A stretch of DNA of 64,000 nucleotides. Source: Micromonospora sp. WMMD961. GTDB lineage: Bacteria; Actinomycetota; Actinomycetes; Mycobacteriales; Micromonosporaceae. The stretch is from positions 836,501-900,500 of the forward strand of contig NZ_JARUBJ010000002.1 of the NCBI RefSeq assembly GCF_029626145.1. The letters run 5' to 3'. The first letter of the stretch is position 1, and each line of letters begins with the position of its first letter. The notes under the pieces are model-generated. The model made no database searches. It saw only the letters and a program-made list of their open reading frames with translations, and was not told the DNA's origin. The position numbers and the translations under genes are program-made. Shown here piece by piece: positions 1 to 7,897 of this stretch.

Positions 1-99
1 CCATCCGCCGGCCCGGCTGACCATGCGCCGGATCCGGCCCGGCCGAGCCACCCGAGCGCGCCGCCGCGCGCACCTCGCCTCCCGTGCCCGCAACGAGAG

Positions 100-136
100 C
101 CGGGCCGGCCTCCCCCCGAGGGAGAGACCGGCCCGG
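100..136 (-). terminator. Hairpin terminator of the C39-like protease gene
   Basis: A perfect 9-bp GC stem (CCGGGCCGG at 100-108 pairing with CCGGCCCGG at 128-136) closes a 19-nt loop just 15 nt past the stop codon of the minus-strand protease gene. No U-tract follows on the minus strand, as is common in actinomycetes. Positions 1-99 hold nothing else I can recognise. Confidence 0.55.
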
Positions 137-151
137 TGAAACTCGTCCAGG

Positions 152-808
152 TCAGGAGGAGTAGCCGCGCTCGGCGATCCAGTTGGCGACCTTCGGCAGG
201 CTCACCCAGTACTCGCCCAGCGTCGGGTCGGCCGGGTCGGCGACCCGGATGCTGTCGCCACCGTCCCGGTAGCCGACGAGGGTCAGGTAGTGGCCGCCCT
301 CGTACGAGTGCGGGTTGCCGTCGGTGTCGACGGTTGTGCCCTTGACGTTGGCCACCACCGGGCGGCCGGCGTCCACCGCCGCCAGTACGTCCCGGCGCAA
401 CTGCTCGACCTGGTCGGGACGGGCGACGGAGTCACGAATCTCGGTGGTCCGGTACTTGCCACCGGTCAGCTCGTTCAGCACCCGGGTGGTGTCCAGGGCC
501 GAGGGAGTGCCCGCCTCGGTGGTGCCGAGCAGCTTGGCCACCTCGTCCTGGGAGAGCGCCTTGCCCTGGGCGGACAGCGCGATCCGGGTCGCGGCCGGGC
601 CGCAGTAGTAGAAGTTGGGCTGGGCCTGGTAGTCGATGCCGAGGACCCGCTCGGCGGACCGCTGGGTCTGCTGGCTCGTCGACGTCGACGACGTCTGAGC
701 CGGAGTGGCCGGGGCGGCATGGGCGGCTACCGCCGGGCCGAGGGCACAACCGCCGGCAACAAGCAGGCCGGCAACGGACAAACCGCTCTTCTGGGCGATC
801 GGATTCAT
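152..808 (-). CDS. Secreted C39-like (papain-fold) cysteine protease
   Basis: A 218-residue exported protein. The first 30 residues form a Sec-type signal peptide with a hydrophobic core (about 9-28) and a likely AHA cleavage site at 28-30. A Ser/Thr/Gln-rich linker (35-52) precedes a peptidase_C39-like domain: YYCGPAA places the catalytic Cys at 69, GGHYLTLVGY gives His173 and the following VADPADP gives Asp191, the expected Cys-His-Asp order. There is no membrane or ATPase domain, so this is not a bacteriocin-processing ABC transporter but a free-standing extracytoplasmic hydrolase of unknown substrate. The ATG at 808 was chosen because a GGAG site sits 8 nt upstream; the frame stays open further upstream but that extension has no coding character. 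It stands alone with its own terminator. The family call is good; the substrate is unknown. Confidence 0.85.
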   Translation of the reverse strand: MNPIAQKSGLSVAGLLVAGGCALGPAVAAHAAPATPAQTSSTSTSQQTQRSAERVLGIDYQAQPNFYYCGPAATRIALSAQGKALSQDEVAKLLGTTEAGTPSALDTTRVLNELTGGKYRTTEIRDSVARPDQVEQLRRDVLAAVDAGRPVVANVKGTTVDTDGNPHSYEGGHYLTLVGYRDGGDSIRVADPADPTLGEYWVSLPKVANWIAERGYSS

Positions 809-1034
809 TGTCGAGTCTCCGTTCGGGGGTTGACGTCTCCGCGCAGCGGAGGACGCAGCACCGGGAATGGCGCTCGGCTCAACACGGGGGGCGACCACCG
901 GCGGGTTCGGCCGTTGGCGCACCGGGGACGCAACGGCCCTGCTCCGGCGGACATTCCTCCGGCGGCGTGGTGCGGCCGTCGCGATCAGGTGTAACGGCAG
1001 GAGACCGGGCGGGATTCCGCCGGCCCTCAGCGGA

Positions 1035-1442
1035 TCAGAGGCTCCGCAGCAACCCGGTCACGGTGATCTCGATGACCACCCGCTCCGGATTCGGACGGGG
1101 GGTCCGGTACCGCTCGGCGTAGCGGCGCTCCGCCTCTGCCACGGAGGCGCGGTCCGACCGCAGCACCGCGCGGCCCTCGATGGTCAACCAACGGCGGCCA
1201 TCCACGTGGCAGACGGCCACCGCCGCGCCCGCCGGACCCGCAGCGGCCACCTGGCGGGCCTTGCTGGACGTGCCGGAGGTGATGACCCGGGCCAGTCCGG
1301 CTGCCGGGTCGAGGGTCACCCCTACCGGTACGACGTGCGGAGTGCCGTCGGCCCGCAGAGTGGTGAGCGTGGCGAGATGACGTTCCGCGCAGAACGCGAC
1401 AACCCGCTCATCGTGCACGTCCAGCCGATGACCGCCCGCCAT
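1035..1442 (-). CDS. PPOX-class (pyridoxamine 5'-phosphate oxidase-fold) F420/flavin-dependent enzyme
   Basis: A 135-residue single-domain split-barrel protein. The start ATLTTLRADGTPHVVPVG is the typical first beta hairpin of PPOX/F420-dependent oxidoreductases (TIGR03618-like), followed by TSGTSSKARQVAAAGPAGAAV (cofactor phosphate contact) and RWLTIEGRAVL. Members bind FMN or F420 and reduce or oxidise small molecules, or act as cofactor-binding proteins; substrate cannot be deduced here. The ATG at 1442 follows an AGGGGG site; longer readings upstream would run into the next gene. It is transcribed in the same direction as the DUF1232 gene, 31 bp upstream, and may share its transcript. Confidence 0.8.
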   Translation of the reverse strand: MAGGHRLDVHDERVVAFCAERHLATLTTLRADGTPHVVPVGVTLDPAAGLARVITSGTSSKARQVAAAGPAGAAVAVCHVDGRRWLTIEGRAVLRSDRASVAEAERRYAERYRTPRPNPERVVIEITVTGLLRSL

Positions 1443-1473
1443 GCCCGCCCCCTGTCCGCCGCACCGAACCCGA

Positions 1474-1812
1474 TCATGGCACGCGGCGTGCGCGGTCCCG
1501 ATCCGGCAGGGCATCCGGCTGACCGGGCAGGTGTCGACCGGCCGCCCGACGCTTGTGCACCAGCCGGGTGAGGTAGATCAGTGCCGCAGCCAGGACACCC
1601 ATGTCGTCCAGGTAGATCGGGTCCGGGAGCACGTCGACCGGGAAGATCGTGTAGATCAGCGCCCCGTAGAAGGCGACCTTGCCGCCGGCGCCGAGCCCGG
1701 TCAACATCCGTCGCGTACGCACCACGCGCACCGCCAGCACCACGGCACCGACCAGTGTGGCGATCGCCAGGATGCCGACGATCACCACGAGGACCCACGC
1801 CTGTCGGGACAT
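1474..1812 (-). CDS. DUF1232 (YkvA-like) small membrane protein
   Basis: A 112-residue membrane protein. Residues 5-28 are a strong transmembrane helix, then KVAFYGALIYTIFPVDVLPD and PIYLDDMGVLAAALIYLTRL match the DUF1232 signature, in which a YxxxPxDxxPD element introduces a second and third hydrophobic segment. The family is widespread and has no agreed biochemical role; it is found in diverse membrane contexts. The tail after residue 88 is charged and probably cytoplasmic. The ATG at 1812 is the only start that precedes the first helix, although its Shine-Dalgarno match is weak. It lies 31 bp upstream of the PPOX-fold gene on the same strand. Confidence 0.75.
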   Translation of the reverse strand: MSRQAWVLVVIVGILAIATLVGAVVLAVRVVRTRRMLTGLGAGGKVAFYGALIYTIFPVDVLPDPIYLDDMGVLAAALIYLTRLVHKRRAAGRHLPGQPDALPDRDRARRVP

Positions 1813-1845
1813 GCCGTCACGCTAACCCACCCGACGGCAGGCGGC

Positions 1846-2664
1846 TCAGAACGCGGGCACCGTCGCGCGACCGCGCGCCGTCACCTTGTTCTCCCGGGTC
1901 TGCTCGACGTTCTCCCGGGTCTGCTCGACCGCCGACCGGGCAACCTCGCTGAGCGGCAACACCGACGACGAATCCGCGACCCGTCGCCCGGTGGCGGCGT
2001 GTGCCTCCTCACGGAGACTGCGGGCCGCCGACATGGCCAACTCGGCCGCCCGCCAAGCAATCTGCTCCTGCTCACGGGCGACGGCGTGCTTGGCCGCCAG
2101 GTTGTCGCGGATCGCCCGTTGCAGCACCAACTCCTGCTCGACCGGGTGCAGCCGCGGGTCCCAACCGTCGCGGTGCGCGAACACCTCGCTGAGCTGTTCC
2201 ACCGACAACTCCCGCCGCCAGTACGCATTCAGCGCGGCGCGGTGCAGGTAGCGCTCACGGTCCGCGTACTCGGCGGGAGTCCGGGCGGTGTGCGGCAACG
2301 GCATGGCGGCCGCAGCGGCGAGCCGTCGTACGGCTGCCTCGGCTGTCTCGTACGTCTGCCAGGCCGCCTCGACAGCCTCCTGCGCGGTCACCCACTCCGC
2401 CCGGCGGCGCTGGGCGGAACTGGTCGCCCGCTCCGCGGCTACCGCGATCTCCTGCGCGTAGCGGCTCTGCTCGCGCTCCTCCTGCACCTGTTCGAGGTGA
2501 CTTGGCATGGCGGCGCTGCGGATCCGGGCAGCCGGGTCGAAGCGGAGTCGGCCGGGCCGCAGCAGGAGCGCGGAGACGGTGACGCCGACCACCCCGAGCA
2601 GGCTCAGCCAGATGACGGCGGCTCGGGAGAGGTCGGGCAGGGCGGCGGAGAGGATGGTCTGCAT
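1846..2664 (-). CDS. Uncharacterised membrane-anchored coiled-coil protein next to the ESX locus
   Basis: A 272-residue protein I do not recognise by family. Residues 12-35 (AAVIWLSLLGVVGVTVSALLL) form one transmembrane helix near the N-terminus. The rest is Ala/Glu/Arg-rich, strongly helical and probably cytoplasmic, with long heptad-like stretches (about 55-130 and 175-235). The C-terminus carries two identical VEQTREN units encoded by a perfect 21-bp tandem repeat, then a basic tail. The ATG at 2664 has a GAGGTG site 9 nt upstream. It is the last gene before the ESX substrates on the same strand, with a second membrane ORF between, so an accessory role in type VII secretion is possible but rests only on position. 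Confidence 0.7.
   Translation of the reverse strand: MQTILSAALPDLSRAAVIWLSLLGVVGVTVSALLLRPGRLRFDPAARIRSAAMPSHLEQVQEEREQSRYAQEIAVAAERATSSAQRRRAEWVTAQEAVEAAWQTYETAEAAVRRLAAAAAMPLPHTARTPAEYADRERYLHRAALNAYWRRELSVEQLSEVFAHRDGWDPRLHPVEQELVLQRAIRDNLAAKHAVAREQEQIAWRAAELAMSAARSLREEAHAATGRRVADSSSVLPLSEVARSAVEQTRENVEQTRENKVTARGRATVPAF
1888..1929. repeat. Perfect 21-bp tandem duplication inside the membrane coiled-coil gene
   Basis: Positions 1888-1908 and 1909-1929 are identical 21-bp units. On the minus strand they encode VEQTREN twice in frame near the C-terminus of the 272-residue membrane protein. The absence of any mismatch suggests a recent or homogenised duplication. Confidence 0.9.
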
Positions 2665-2817
2665 GATCAGCACCTCGCGGTCGAAGGCGGGTATCGACGG
2701 GTGGCAGGAGGAGCCCGACAGCACCGGTCGGCCAGGTGGTGGGGGTCGTCCCGTCGGCGGAGACTCAGCTGCCGCGACGGACGACCGGGACCGGGCCCGG
2801 GAATCGCCGGAACTGGA

Positions 2818-3174
2818 TCAGCGGGCGGGCGGACCGCGCCGCGCCGGAGTGCCACGGCCGGGATCGACGGCCGGCGCGGGGCGCTGGCTCACCGGGACGA
2901 GAACGGGTGCGGCGGCGATGTCGACCGCGTCGGCCGGCGGGGCGACGAACTGGCCGGCACGCTCAGTGGCCGGGCCCGCATCGGGGTGAACCGTTGCCAC
3001 CCGGCTGCTGACGGCGCTCGGCCGCAGTGGTGTCGGGGTGGGCGGCGGCGTCGCGGCGAGAGCGCCGCCGAGGCCGACCGCCAGCACCAGCGCGGTGACC
3101 GCCAGTCGGGTCAGTTCGCGCAGCGACCGCAGCGCAGCCCACAGGGCTGGGCGGACACAGGCTGCGGACGACAC
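2818..3174 (-). CDS. Hypothetical protein with one N-terminal transmembrane segment and Pro/Ala-rich tail
   Basis: A 118-residue reading frame with a basic N-terminus, one hydrophobic segment (about 23-41, LAVTALVLAVGLGGALAA) and a low-complexity Pro/Ala/Thr/Val tail, the pattern of a secreted or membrane-anchored extracytoplasmic peptide. I recognise no family. The GTG at 3174 has no strong Shine-Dalgarno site and several frames are open here because of the GC content, so the coding call is moderate. It lies between the coiled-coil membrane protein and the PPE-like ESX gene, all on the minus strand. Confidence 0.45.
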   Translation of the reverse strand: MSSAACVRPALWAALRSLRELTRLAVTALVLAVGLGGALAATPPPTPTPLRPSAVSSRVATVHPDAGPATERAGQFVAPPADAVDIAAAPVLVPVSQRPAPAVDPGRGTPARRGPPAR

Positions 3175-3373
3175 AGGACCAACCTATCGCCCACTCCGGT
3201 GTGCCGCAGCACGGTGACGGCCTGATCCGCCGTGACCACCACCACCCCGGGCACAGTGGAGGGTTTGGATCGGCGACCGGAAATGGCGGTGCCCCCGGCC
3301 GGAAGGGGGCCGATCGGGGGCACACGCGTCTTTCAGCTGACCGCGCCGCTGGCGTGCCGGCGGCGGTGGGTGG

Positions 3374-4657
3374 TCAGTGGCCGGTGCCGAGCACCGGGGG
3401 CGCGGCGTCGCCGTTGTCACGCCACACCATCTCGTCCTCGGTCAACCAGGTCATCCGCTCGTCGGGGTCGTCCTCGTGAGGTCGACCCCGCCCGCCGAGC
3501 ACTCCGGAATTGCTGCCACCCGGCCTGCTGTTGCCGCCGGCCGTGGCTGCCCGGCCGCCACGCTGGCCGTCGATGCCGCGCCCGACCCCGCTGGCGGAGC
3601 GAGTGTCCGCCGGGGCGACCGCACCGGTCGGACGAGTCGCCGTGGTGGGCGTGCTGCCCGAACCGGCGAGCGTGGCGGTGCGCAGGACTCCGCCGGCCGG
3701 CGCACCGCCCTGCGTACCGAAGAGCAGGCCAGGGCCGGAGCTGGCGGCGAGGGTCGCCGTGCTCGGCCCGGACAGCCCCACCAGCCCGGCGGCACCACCA
3801 GCGACCAGAGCCCCGCCGACCAACGGGTCAGCCCCGGCGAGCGACGTGCTCCGTGGATCGGAGTCGCCGGTGGCGTCGATCGGGCCGGTGACGACGGCCG
3901 GCACGCCACCCGTACCCGGGCCGTGCTGGCCAGGCACCGAGCTGTCGCCGATGCCCGGCGGCTGGGCGCCGCGGTCAGGCTTCCCGATGGTGGCATCACC
4001 GGTACGCGCGCTGACGTCGGTGCTGGTAGGCCCGGCGCTCGCCCTGGCGACCGTCGGAACAGCCTGCGGTGACGTCGGGTCCTGGCGGGCACCGTTCGGA
4101 GTGTCCGGATGGGGCAGGGGTGGATCGACGACCCGGTCATAGGCGGACATCTGATAACCGTCGGCCAACTCGGCCACCAGGTTCACCATCCGCTGGTGGG
4201 CTTTCTCCTGCTCTTCCTTGTCCTGCTGGTGGCCGACGATGCCCATGACCACCGCGCCCGGCAGACCGAAGGTGGCGGCACCCTTGACCGCACCGGAGAT
4301 CGCCTTGTCGTTGTCGTCGGTCTCCTCCGGGCTCTCGGCCTGCTTGCGGGCGGTCCGTAGATGGTCGGCCATCATGGTCAGCCCCTGCTTGATGCCGGCC
4401 ATCCCGTCACCCAGCGCGTCGGAGTGGGCGACGATCAGGCTGAGCCGCCGGTGGAACTCCCGACCCGCCGAACCCGTCCAGGTGTTGCCGAGCTTCTCCA
4501 GGTCGCCGCTCAACTCGCGGCCGAAGCCGTCCAGGATGCCCTTGAGCTCGGCCCACTGGGCGGCCACCCCCTCGATCTGCTCCGGCTGGCCGGCCATTAC
4601 GCCGTCGTAGAGCTGCTGGTGGGTGTTGCCCTGGTAGCGCTGGGTGTAATCAGACAC
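3374..4657 (-). CDS. PPE-like type VII secretion substrate (WXG domain plus Gly/Pro-rich region)
   Basis: A 427-residue protein. Residues 1-115 form the helical hairpin of the WXG100/PPE superfamily with the turn W60-T-G at NTWTGSAGREF. Residues 117-170 contain a Gly/Ala hydrophobic patch (GAVKGAATFGLPGAVVMGIVG) and a charged helix. Residues 175-390 are Pro/Gly/Ala/Thr-rich and probably disordered, and the last 30 residues (MTWLTEDEMVWRDNGDAAPP) form an acidic tail that looks conserved and functional. This architecture resembles mycobacterial PPE and Esp proteins without their characteristic PPE tripeptide. The GTG start at 4657 has an excellent AAGGAGG site 8 nt upstream and overlaps the preceding PE-like gene by 8 bp, indicating coupled translation and probably a secreted heterodimer. 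Function after export is unknown. Confidence 0.75.
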   Translation of the reverse strand: MSDYTQRYQGNTHQQLYDGVMAGQPEQIEGVAAQWAELKGILDGFGRELSGDLEKLGNTWTGSAGREFHRRLSLIVAHSDALGDGMAGIKQGLTMMADHLRTARKQAESPEETDDNDKAISGAVKGAATFGLPGAVVMGIVGHQQDKEEQEKAHQRMVNLVAELADGYQMSAYDRVVDPPLPHPDTPNGARQDPTSPQAVPTVARASAGPTSTDVSARTGDATIGKPDRGAQPPGIGDSSVPGQHGPGTGGVPAVVTGPIDATGDSDPRSTSLAGADPLVGGALVAGGAAGLVGLSGPSTATLAASSGPGLLFGTQGGAPAGGVLRTATLAGSGSTPTTATRPTGAVAPADTRSASGVGRGIDGQRGGRAATAGGNSRPGGSNSGVLGGRGRPHEDDPDERMTWLTEDEMVWRDNGDAAPPVLGTGH

Positions 4658-5018
4658 GCCCGTCCTCCTTCGGCTCGAACGCCCGATCGACGCCGTTCAG
4701 CGCTGCGGTGACATCGGTGGCGTTGGCCGCGTTGCGCGCCTCGGCGGTGCGGTAGTTGGCCAGGATCGTGCTGGTCGCCTGTTGCGCCGCCAGCACCGCC
4801 CGGCGGACCCGCTCGGCCTGGTCGACATAGGACTGGTGGACCTCGGTGTAGCGGCGCGCCTGGGCGGTGGCGTCGAGGAAGCTGCCGAGCGCCGGCGGGC
4901 TGCACTGCATCTCGGTGTTGAGCTTGCGCAGCACCGACTCCACCTGACTCAACCGCGAAGCCAGGTGCTGGTGGAAGTCCTCTAAGGACAACAGGTCGAC
5001 TTCCGTACGCCCGGTCAT
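4650..5018 (-). CDS. PE-like / WXG100-type helical partner protein of the ESX locus
   Basis: A 122-residue all-helical protein (from the ATG at 5018; an ATG at 5060 adds 14 residues but has a weaker ribosome site, whereas 5018 follows GGGGAT). Residues 10-50 and 60-105 are two amphipathic helices. Near the C-terminus NYRTAE matches the YxxxD/E export signal that EccC recognises on type VII substrates. It is translationally coupled to the PPE-like gene by an 8-bp overlap, the same order as mycobacterial pe-ppe pairs. I infer that the two form a co-secreted heterodimer; no PE motif at the N-terminus is visible, so it is a functional analogue rather than a classical PE protein. Confidence 0.65.
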   Translation of the reverse strand: MTGRTEVDLLSLEDFHQHLASRLSQVESVLRKLNTEMQCSPPALGSFLDATAQARRYTEVHQSYVDQAERVRRAVLAAQQATSTILANYRTAEARNAANATDVTAALNGVDRAFEPKEDGRV

Positions 5019-5106
5019 GGCAACATCCCCGTCGTTCTGGTTGACAACCGTCAGCGACATCCAGGCTAGTCCACGGCTACGACGCGGGGCGACCCGTCAC
5101 CGCTGC

Positions 5107-6543
5107 TCAGCCATCCGCCCCGGTCACTGCCGGACCGTCGGGCGAGAAGACCGTCATCGCGCCCTCGCGGCTGAGGGTGGGCCCGGTCGGGACCAGCGCG
5201 AGCAGCGAACCGGGCACCGCCAGCGGAGTGACCCCGCCGTAACCGAGCACCCCCAGCGTCTCCGCCGAGCCGAGCGGGTAGCGGATGCCCTGCGGGCTGA
5301 TCAGGTAGATCGTCGACCCGGCGGCGCCGGAACCGCTGGTCCCGGCGCCGGGTGAGGCCTGCGCGATGACCCCCTTGCCGCCGGGCAGCAGGACCGCCTC
5401 GGTGGTCCGTACCGCGTCGCGCCTGGTCTGTGGCACCGGCACCGGGCCCGGGTTGGTCGCGGTCAGCTCGGCCGGGGCCCGCTCGAACACCTCCAGGGTG
5501 GTGGTCGGCGGCCCACCCGAGCCGCTCGCCCGGTACGTCGCGCACAGCGCGGTCTGACCCGAACTGGTCGGGTAGAAGCTGGGCATCGTCCTCGGCAGCC
5601 CCTCCTCCTCGACCCGCTGCTCGACGAACAACTCACCAGCCTGGTTCGGTGTGATGTCCGTGATCCGGCCCCCGCCGCTGACCATCAACAGGGCGGTGAT
5701 CTCACTGATCGAGGCGAGACCCTCGCGGGTGAGCACGTAGTACCGTCCGGCGGCGCTGAAGACCTGACCGACGGTTGCCGGTCGGCCGGCGACCATCCGC
5801 GTGCTGGACTCACCCTCGCCGGGCAGCGACGGCTTGCGCAGCGGTGGCCCGGCCGGAACGGTGTTGAGCAGTTGCTGCCCGACCCGTAGCGGCGCCGTGT
5901 CGGCCATCTTCAACGCCGTGAGCGTGCGGTCCCCGCCGAGCACCTGGAGCCGGACGTTGTTGGTGACCAGGTACCGCTGGTCGTCTACCACGACGAGCGC
6001 CGCCCGGTCGGCCAGCGGGACGCCGCCGGGCAGCGCCCGGTCGATCACCACCCGGGTGCGGGAGCGCTGCGGGTCGACCGGATCGGGCACGTCGCAGACC
6101 GACCAGGGCAGACCGGTCAGCGACTTGCGGTCCGGCAGGGCGTCCGGTGCGCCGACGATGCCGAGGGTGAGCCCGCGTGGCCGGTCCCGCAGGGAGGCCT
6201 GGGACATCGTCCGCACCGTGGCGTCCGGCTTGTCGAGGATCAGACGCGCCGAGGCGTAGTTGAGCGTCGGATGAAGCTGCCCCTGCAGGAACACGTACGT
6301 CGCGCCGGTCTCCCGTTCGATGACCAGGGTCTGGTCCTGCAACGGCGCGGTGTTACCGGTGAGCTGACCGTACGCCCCGACCCCGCCGAGCACGACGGCC
6401 GCGGTGATGACACTGCCGAAGACGGCCATCCCGAGCCTCCGCATCGGCAGGTTGGTGGTCTCCGGATCACCCGACAGCAACGCGGAGACGATCCGGCGGG
6501 TGACGAAGCGGTACGCCTGCACCTGATCGCGGCGGGTCCGCAT
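5107..6543 (-). CDS. eccB: Type VII secretion membrane protein EccB
   Basis: 478 residues, the family's usual length. The N-terminus MRTRRDQVQAYRFVTRRIVS followed by ALLSGDPE and one transmembrane helix (about 38-58) is the EccB hallmark. The large extracytoplasmic part contains four repeat modules around a central core, and Cys150 and Cys334 are placed like the conserved disulfide of EccB1. EccB is part of the inner-membrane core complex with EccC, EccD and EccE and projects into the periplasm-like space. The ATG at 6543 is preceded by GGAGG at 8 nt. It reads toward the PE/PPE-like pair (47 bp from 5060), so the three probably form one transcript, while eccE starts divergently 160 bp upstream. 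Confidence 0.95.
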   Translation of the reverse strand: MRTRRDQVQAYRFVTRRIVSALLSGDPETTNLPMRRLGMAVFGSVITAAVVLGGVGAYGQLTGNTAPLQDQTLVIERETGATYVFLQGQLHPTLNYASARLILDKPDATVRTMSQASLRDRPRGLTLGIVGAPDALPDRKSLTGLPWSVCDVPDPVDPQRSRTRVVIDRALPGGVPLADRAALVVVDDQRYLVTNNVRLQVLGGDRTLTALKMADTAPLRVGQQLLNTVPAGPPLRKPSLPGEGESSTRMVAGRPATVGQVFSAAGRYYVLTREGLASISEITALLMVSGGGRITDITPNQAGELFVEQRVEEEGLPRTMPSFYPTSSGQTALCATYRASGSGGPPTTTLEVFERAPAELTATNPGPVPVPQTRRDAVRTTEAVLLPGGKGVIAQASPGAGTSGSGAAGSTIYLISPQGIRYPLGSAETLGVLGYGGVTPLAVPGSLLALVPTGPTLSREGAMTVFSPDGPAVTGADG

Positions 6544-6703
6544 GACTTACCTCCGGCGGGGTGGATCCGCGACGATCAGGTCGGGGTGCCGTCGCGGGCT
6601 TCCCTACGATAAGGGGCCGACCGGGGTTCCTCGGGACCACCGTTCGTGGCCGGCACCGGACCGACCCGGCGCAGAGCCGTACGTGCAGGAGGGACAGTCA
6701 GCG

Positions 6704-7885
6704 ATGACGCAGGTTCAGGCACGACCCGCCCGAGCGGCCGCGGACCGGTCCACGACAAGCTCGACGCCGCCGATCGACCGGCCAGATCGGGGACGCGTCG
6801 GCCCGGTGCTGGTGGGGCAACTCGTCGTGCTGGAGTTGTGTGTGCTCGGCGTCTGGGCCGCGTCGGCCGGGCCCGGCTGGGTGCTCGCCGCGGCAGGTGG
6901 CGTGGGGCTGCTGGTCGTCCTGGCCACCTTCGCCCGACGGGGTGGCCGCTGGTGGTTCGAGGACCTGCTGCTGCGGCGACGGTTGCGGCGTCGTGCTGAA
7001 CGCGCCTCGGCCGCGGTGGCCGGTGGCACGGCGGTGGACCCACGGCTGGCCACACTCGCTCCCGAGTTGAGCATCATCGAGCTGACCGACCGGGGCACCC
7101 GGCTCGGCATCGGGCAGGACGCCCAGGGGTGGTTCGCCGCGGTCGCGCTGCAGTCCGTCAGCGGGGCCACGGTCGGGTCGGTGCAGGCGTCCACGGTGGA
7201 CCAGGTGTTGCGGGTGCTCACGGATTTCAGCGCCCCGGTGTCCCGGGCCCAGGTCGTCGCACACACCCTGGTCTGGTACCCGGCGCCCGGCGCGCCGCCG
7301 GCCGCACACCGGACCGTCTGGGTGGCACTGCGGCTCACCGTCCGCGACGCTCGGGTCGAGGCGGTGAGCCGGGGAGGCGGGCTGCCCGGTGTACACCGGA
7401 CCGTGGCTGCCGGGATCGGCCGTCTCGGCAAGGCGCTGACCGGCGCGGGCCTGGCCCACCGGCCGCTGGGCCGGGAGGAGTTGCGCGCTGCCATCGTCTC
7501 GGCCGCCGGCCTGGACCTCGGGCCGGAAGCGCCGACGGAGACCTGGCGAGCGCTGCGTGGCGGCGGGTGGACCCACCGGTGCATGGCACTGCGGGGTCGT
7601 TCGGACGCGCCGCTCGGCCCGCTCGTCGACGCGATCACCGCGACCTCGGCGCCCTCGCACACGGTGGCCGCCACGGTGTCGATGGACGGCCGGGTGGCGG
7701 CGCCGCTGCTACGGATCGCCGCGATGGACGGCCACGTCGACGCGTTGCTGAAGGTGGTCCGTGACGTGGCGCATCGGGCTGGCATGTCCACCCGACCGGT
7801 GGACGGTCAGCACGGACCGGGCGTCTACGCCAGCGCGCCGGTCGCGTCGGCGTTGGGGGCCTCCACCCGACCGCGACCGCAGTGA
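6704..7885 (+). CDS. eccE: Type VII secretion protein EccE
   Basis: 393 residues. Two adjacent transmembrane helices (about 33-52 and 57-76) are followed by a basic WWFEDLLLRRRLRRR segment and a soluble domain with APELSIIELTDRGTRLGIG and GQDAQGWFAAVAL, which match the EccE family. EccE sits at the periphery of the ESX inner-membrane complex. The frame is open further upstream to 6542, but the ATG at 6704 is chosen because AGGAGGG lies 11-13 nt before it and the upstream extension lacks conserved residues. It is divergent from eccB and convergent with eccD (12 bp between stops), so the locus is arranged as alternating single genes rather than one operon. Confidence 0.9.
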   Translation: MTQVQARPARAAADRSTTSSTPPIDRPDRGRVGPVLVGQLVVLELCVLGVWAASAGPGWVLAAAGGVGLLVVLATFARRGGRWWFEDLLLRRRLRRRAERASAAVAGGTAVDPRLATLAPELSIIELTDRGTRLGIGQDAQGWFAAVALQSVSGATVGSVQASTVDQVLRVLTDFSAPVSRAQVVAHTLVWYPAPGAPPAAHRTVWVALRLTVRDARVEAVSRGGGLPGVHRTVAAGIGRLGKALTGAGLAHRPLGREELRAAIVSAAGLDLGPEAPTETWRALRGGGWTHRCMALRGRSDAPLGPLVDAITATSAPSHTVAATVSMDGRVAAPLLRIAAMDGHVDALLKVVRDVAHRAGMSTRPVDGQHGPGVYASAPVASALGASTRPRPQ

Positions 7886-7897
7886 CCGGGCGGACGG

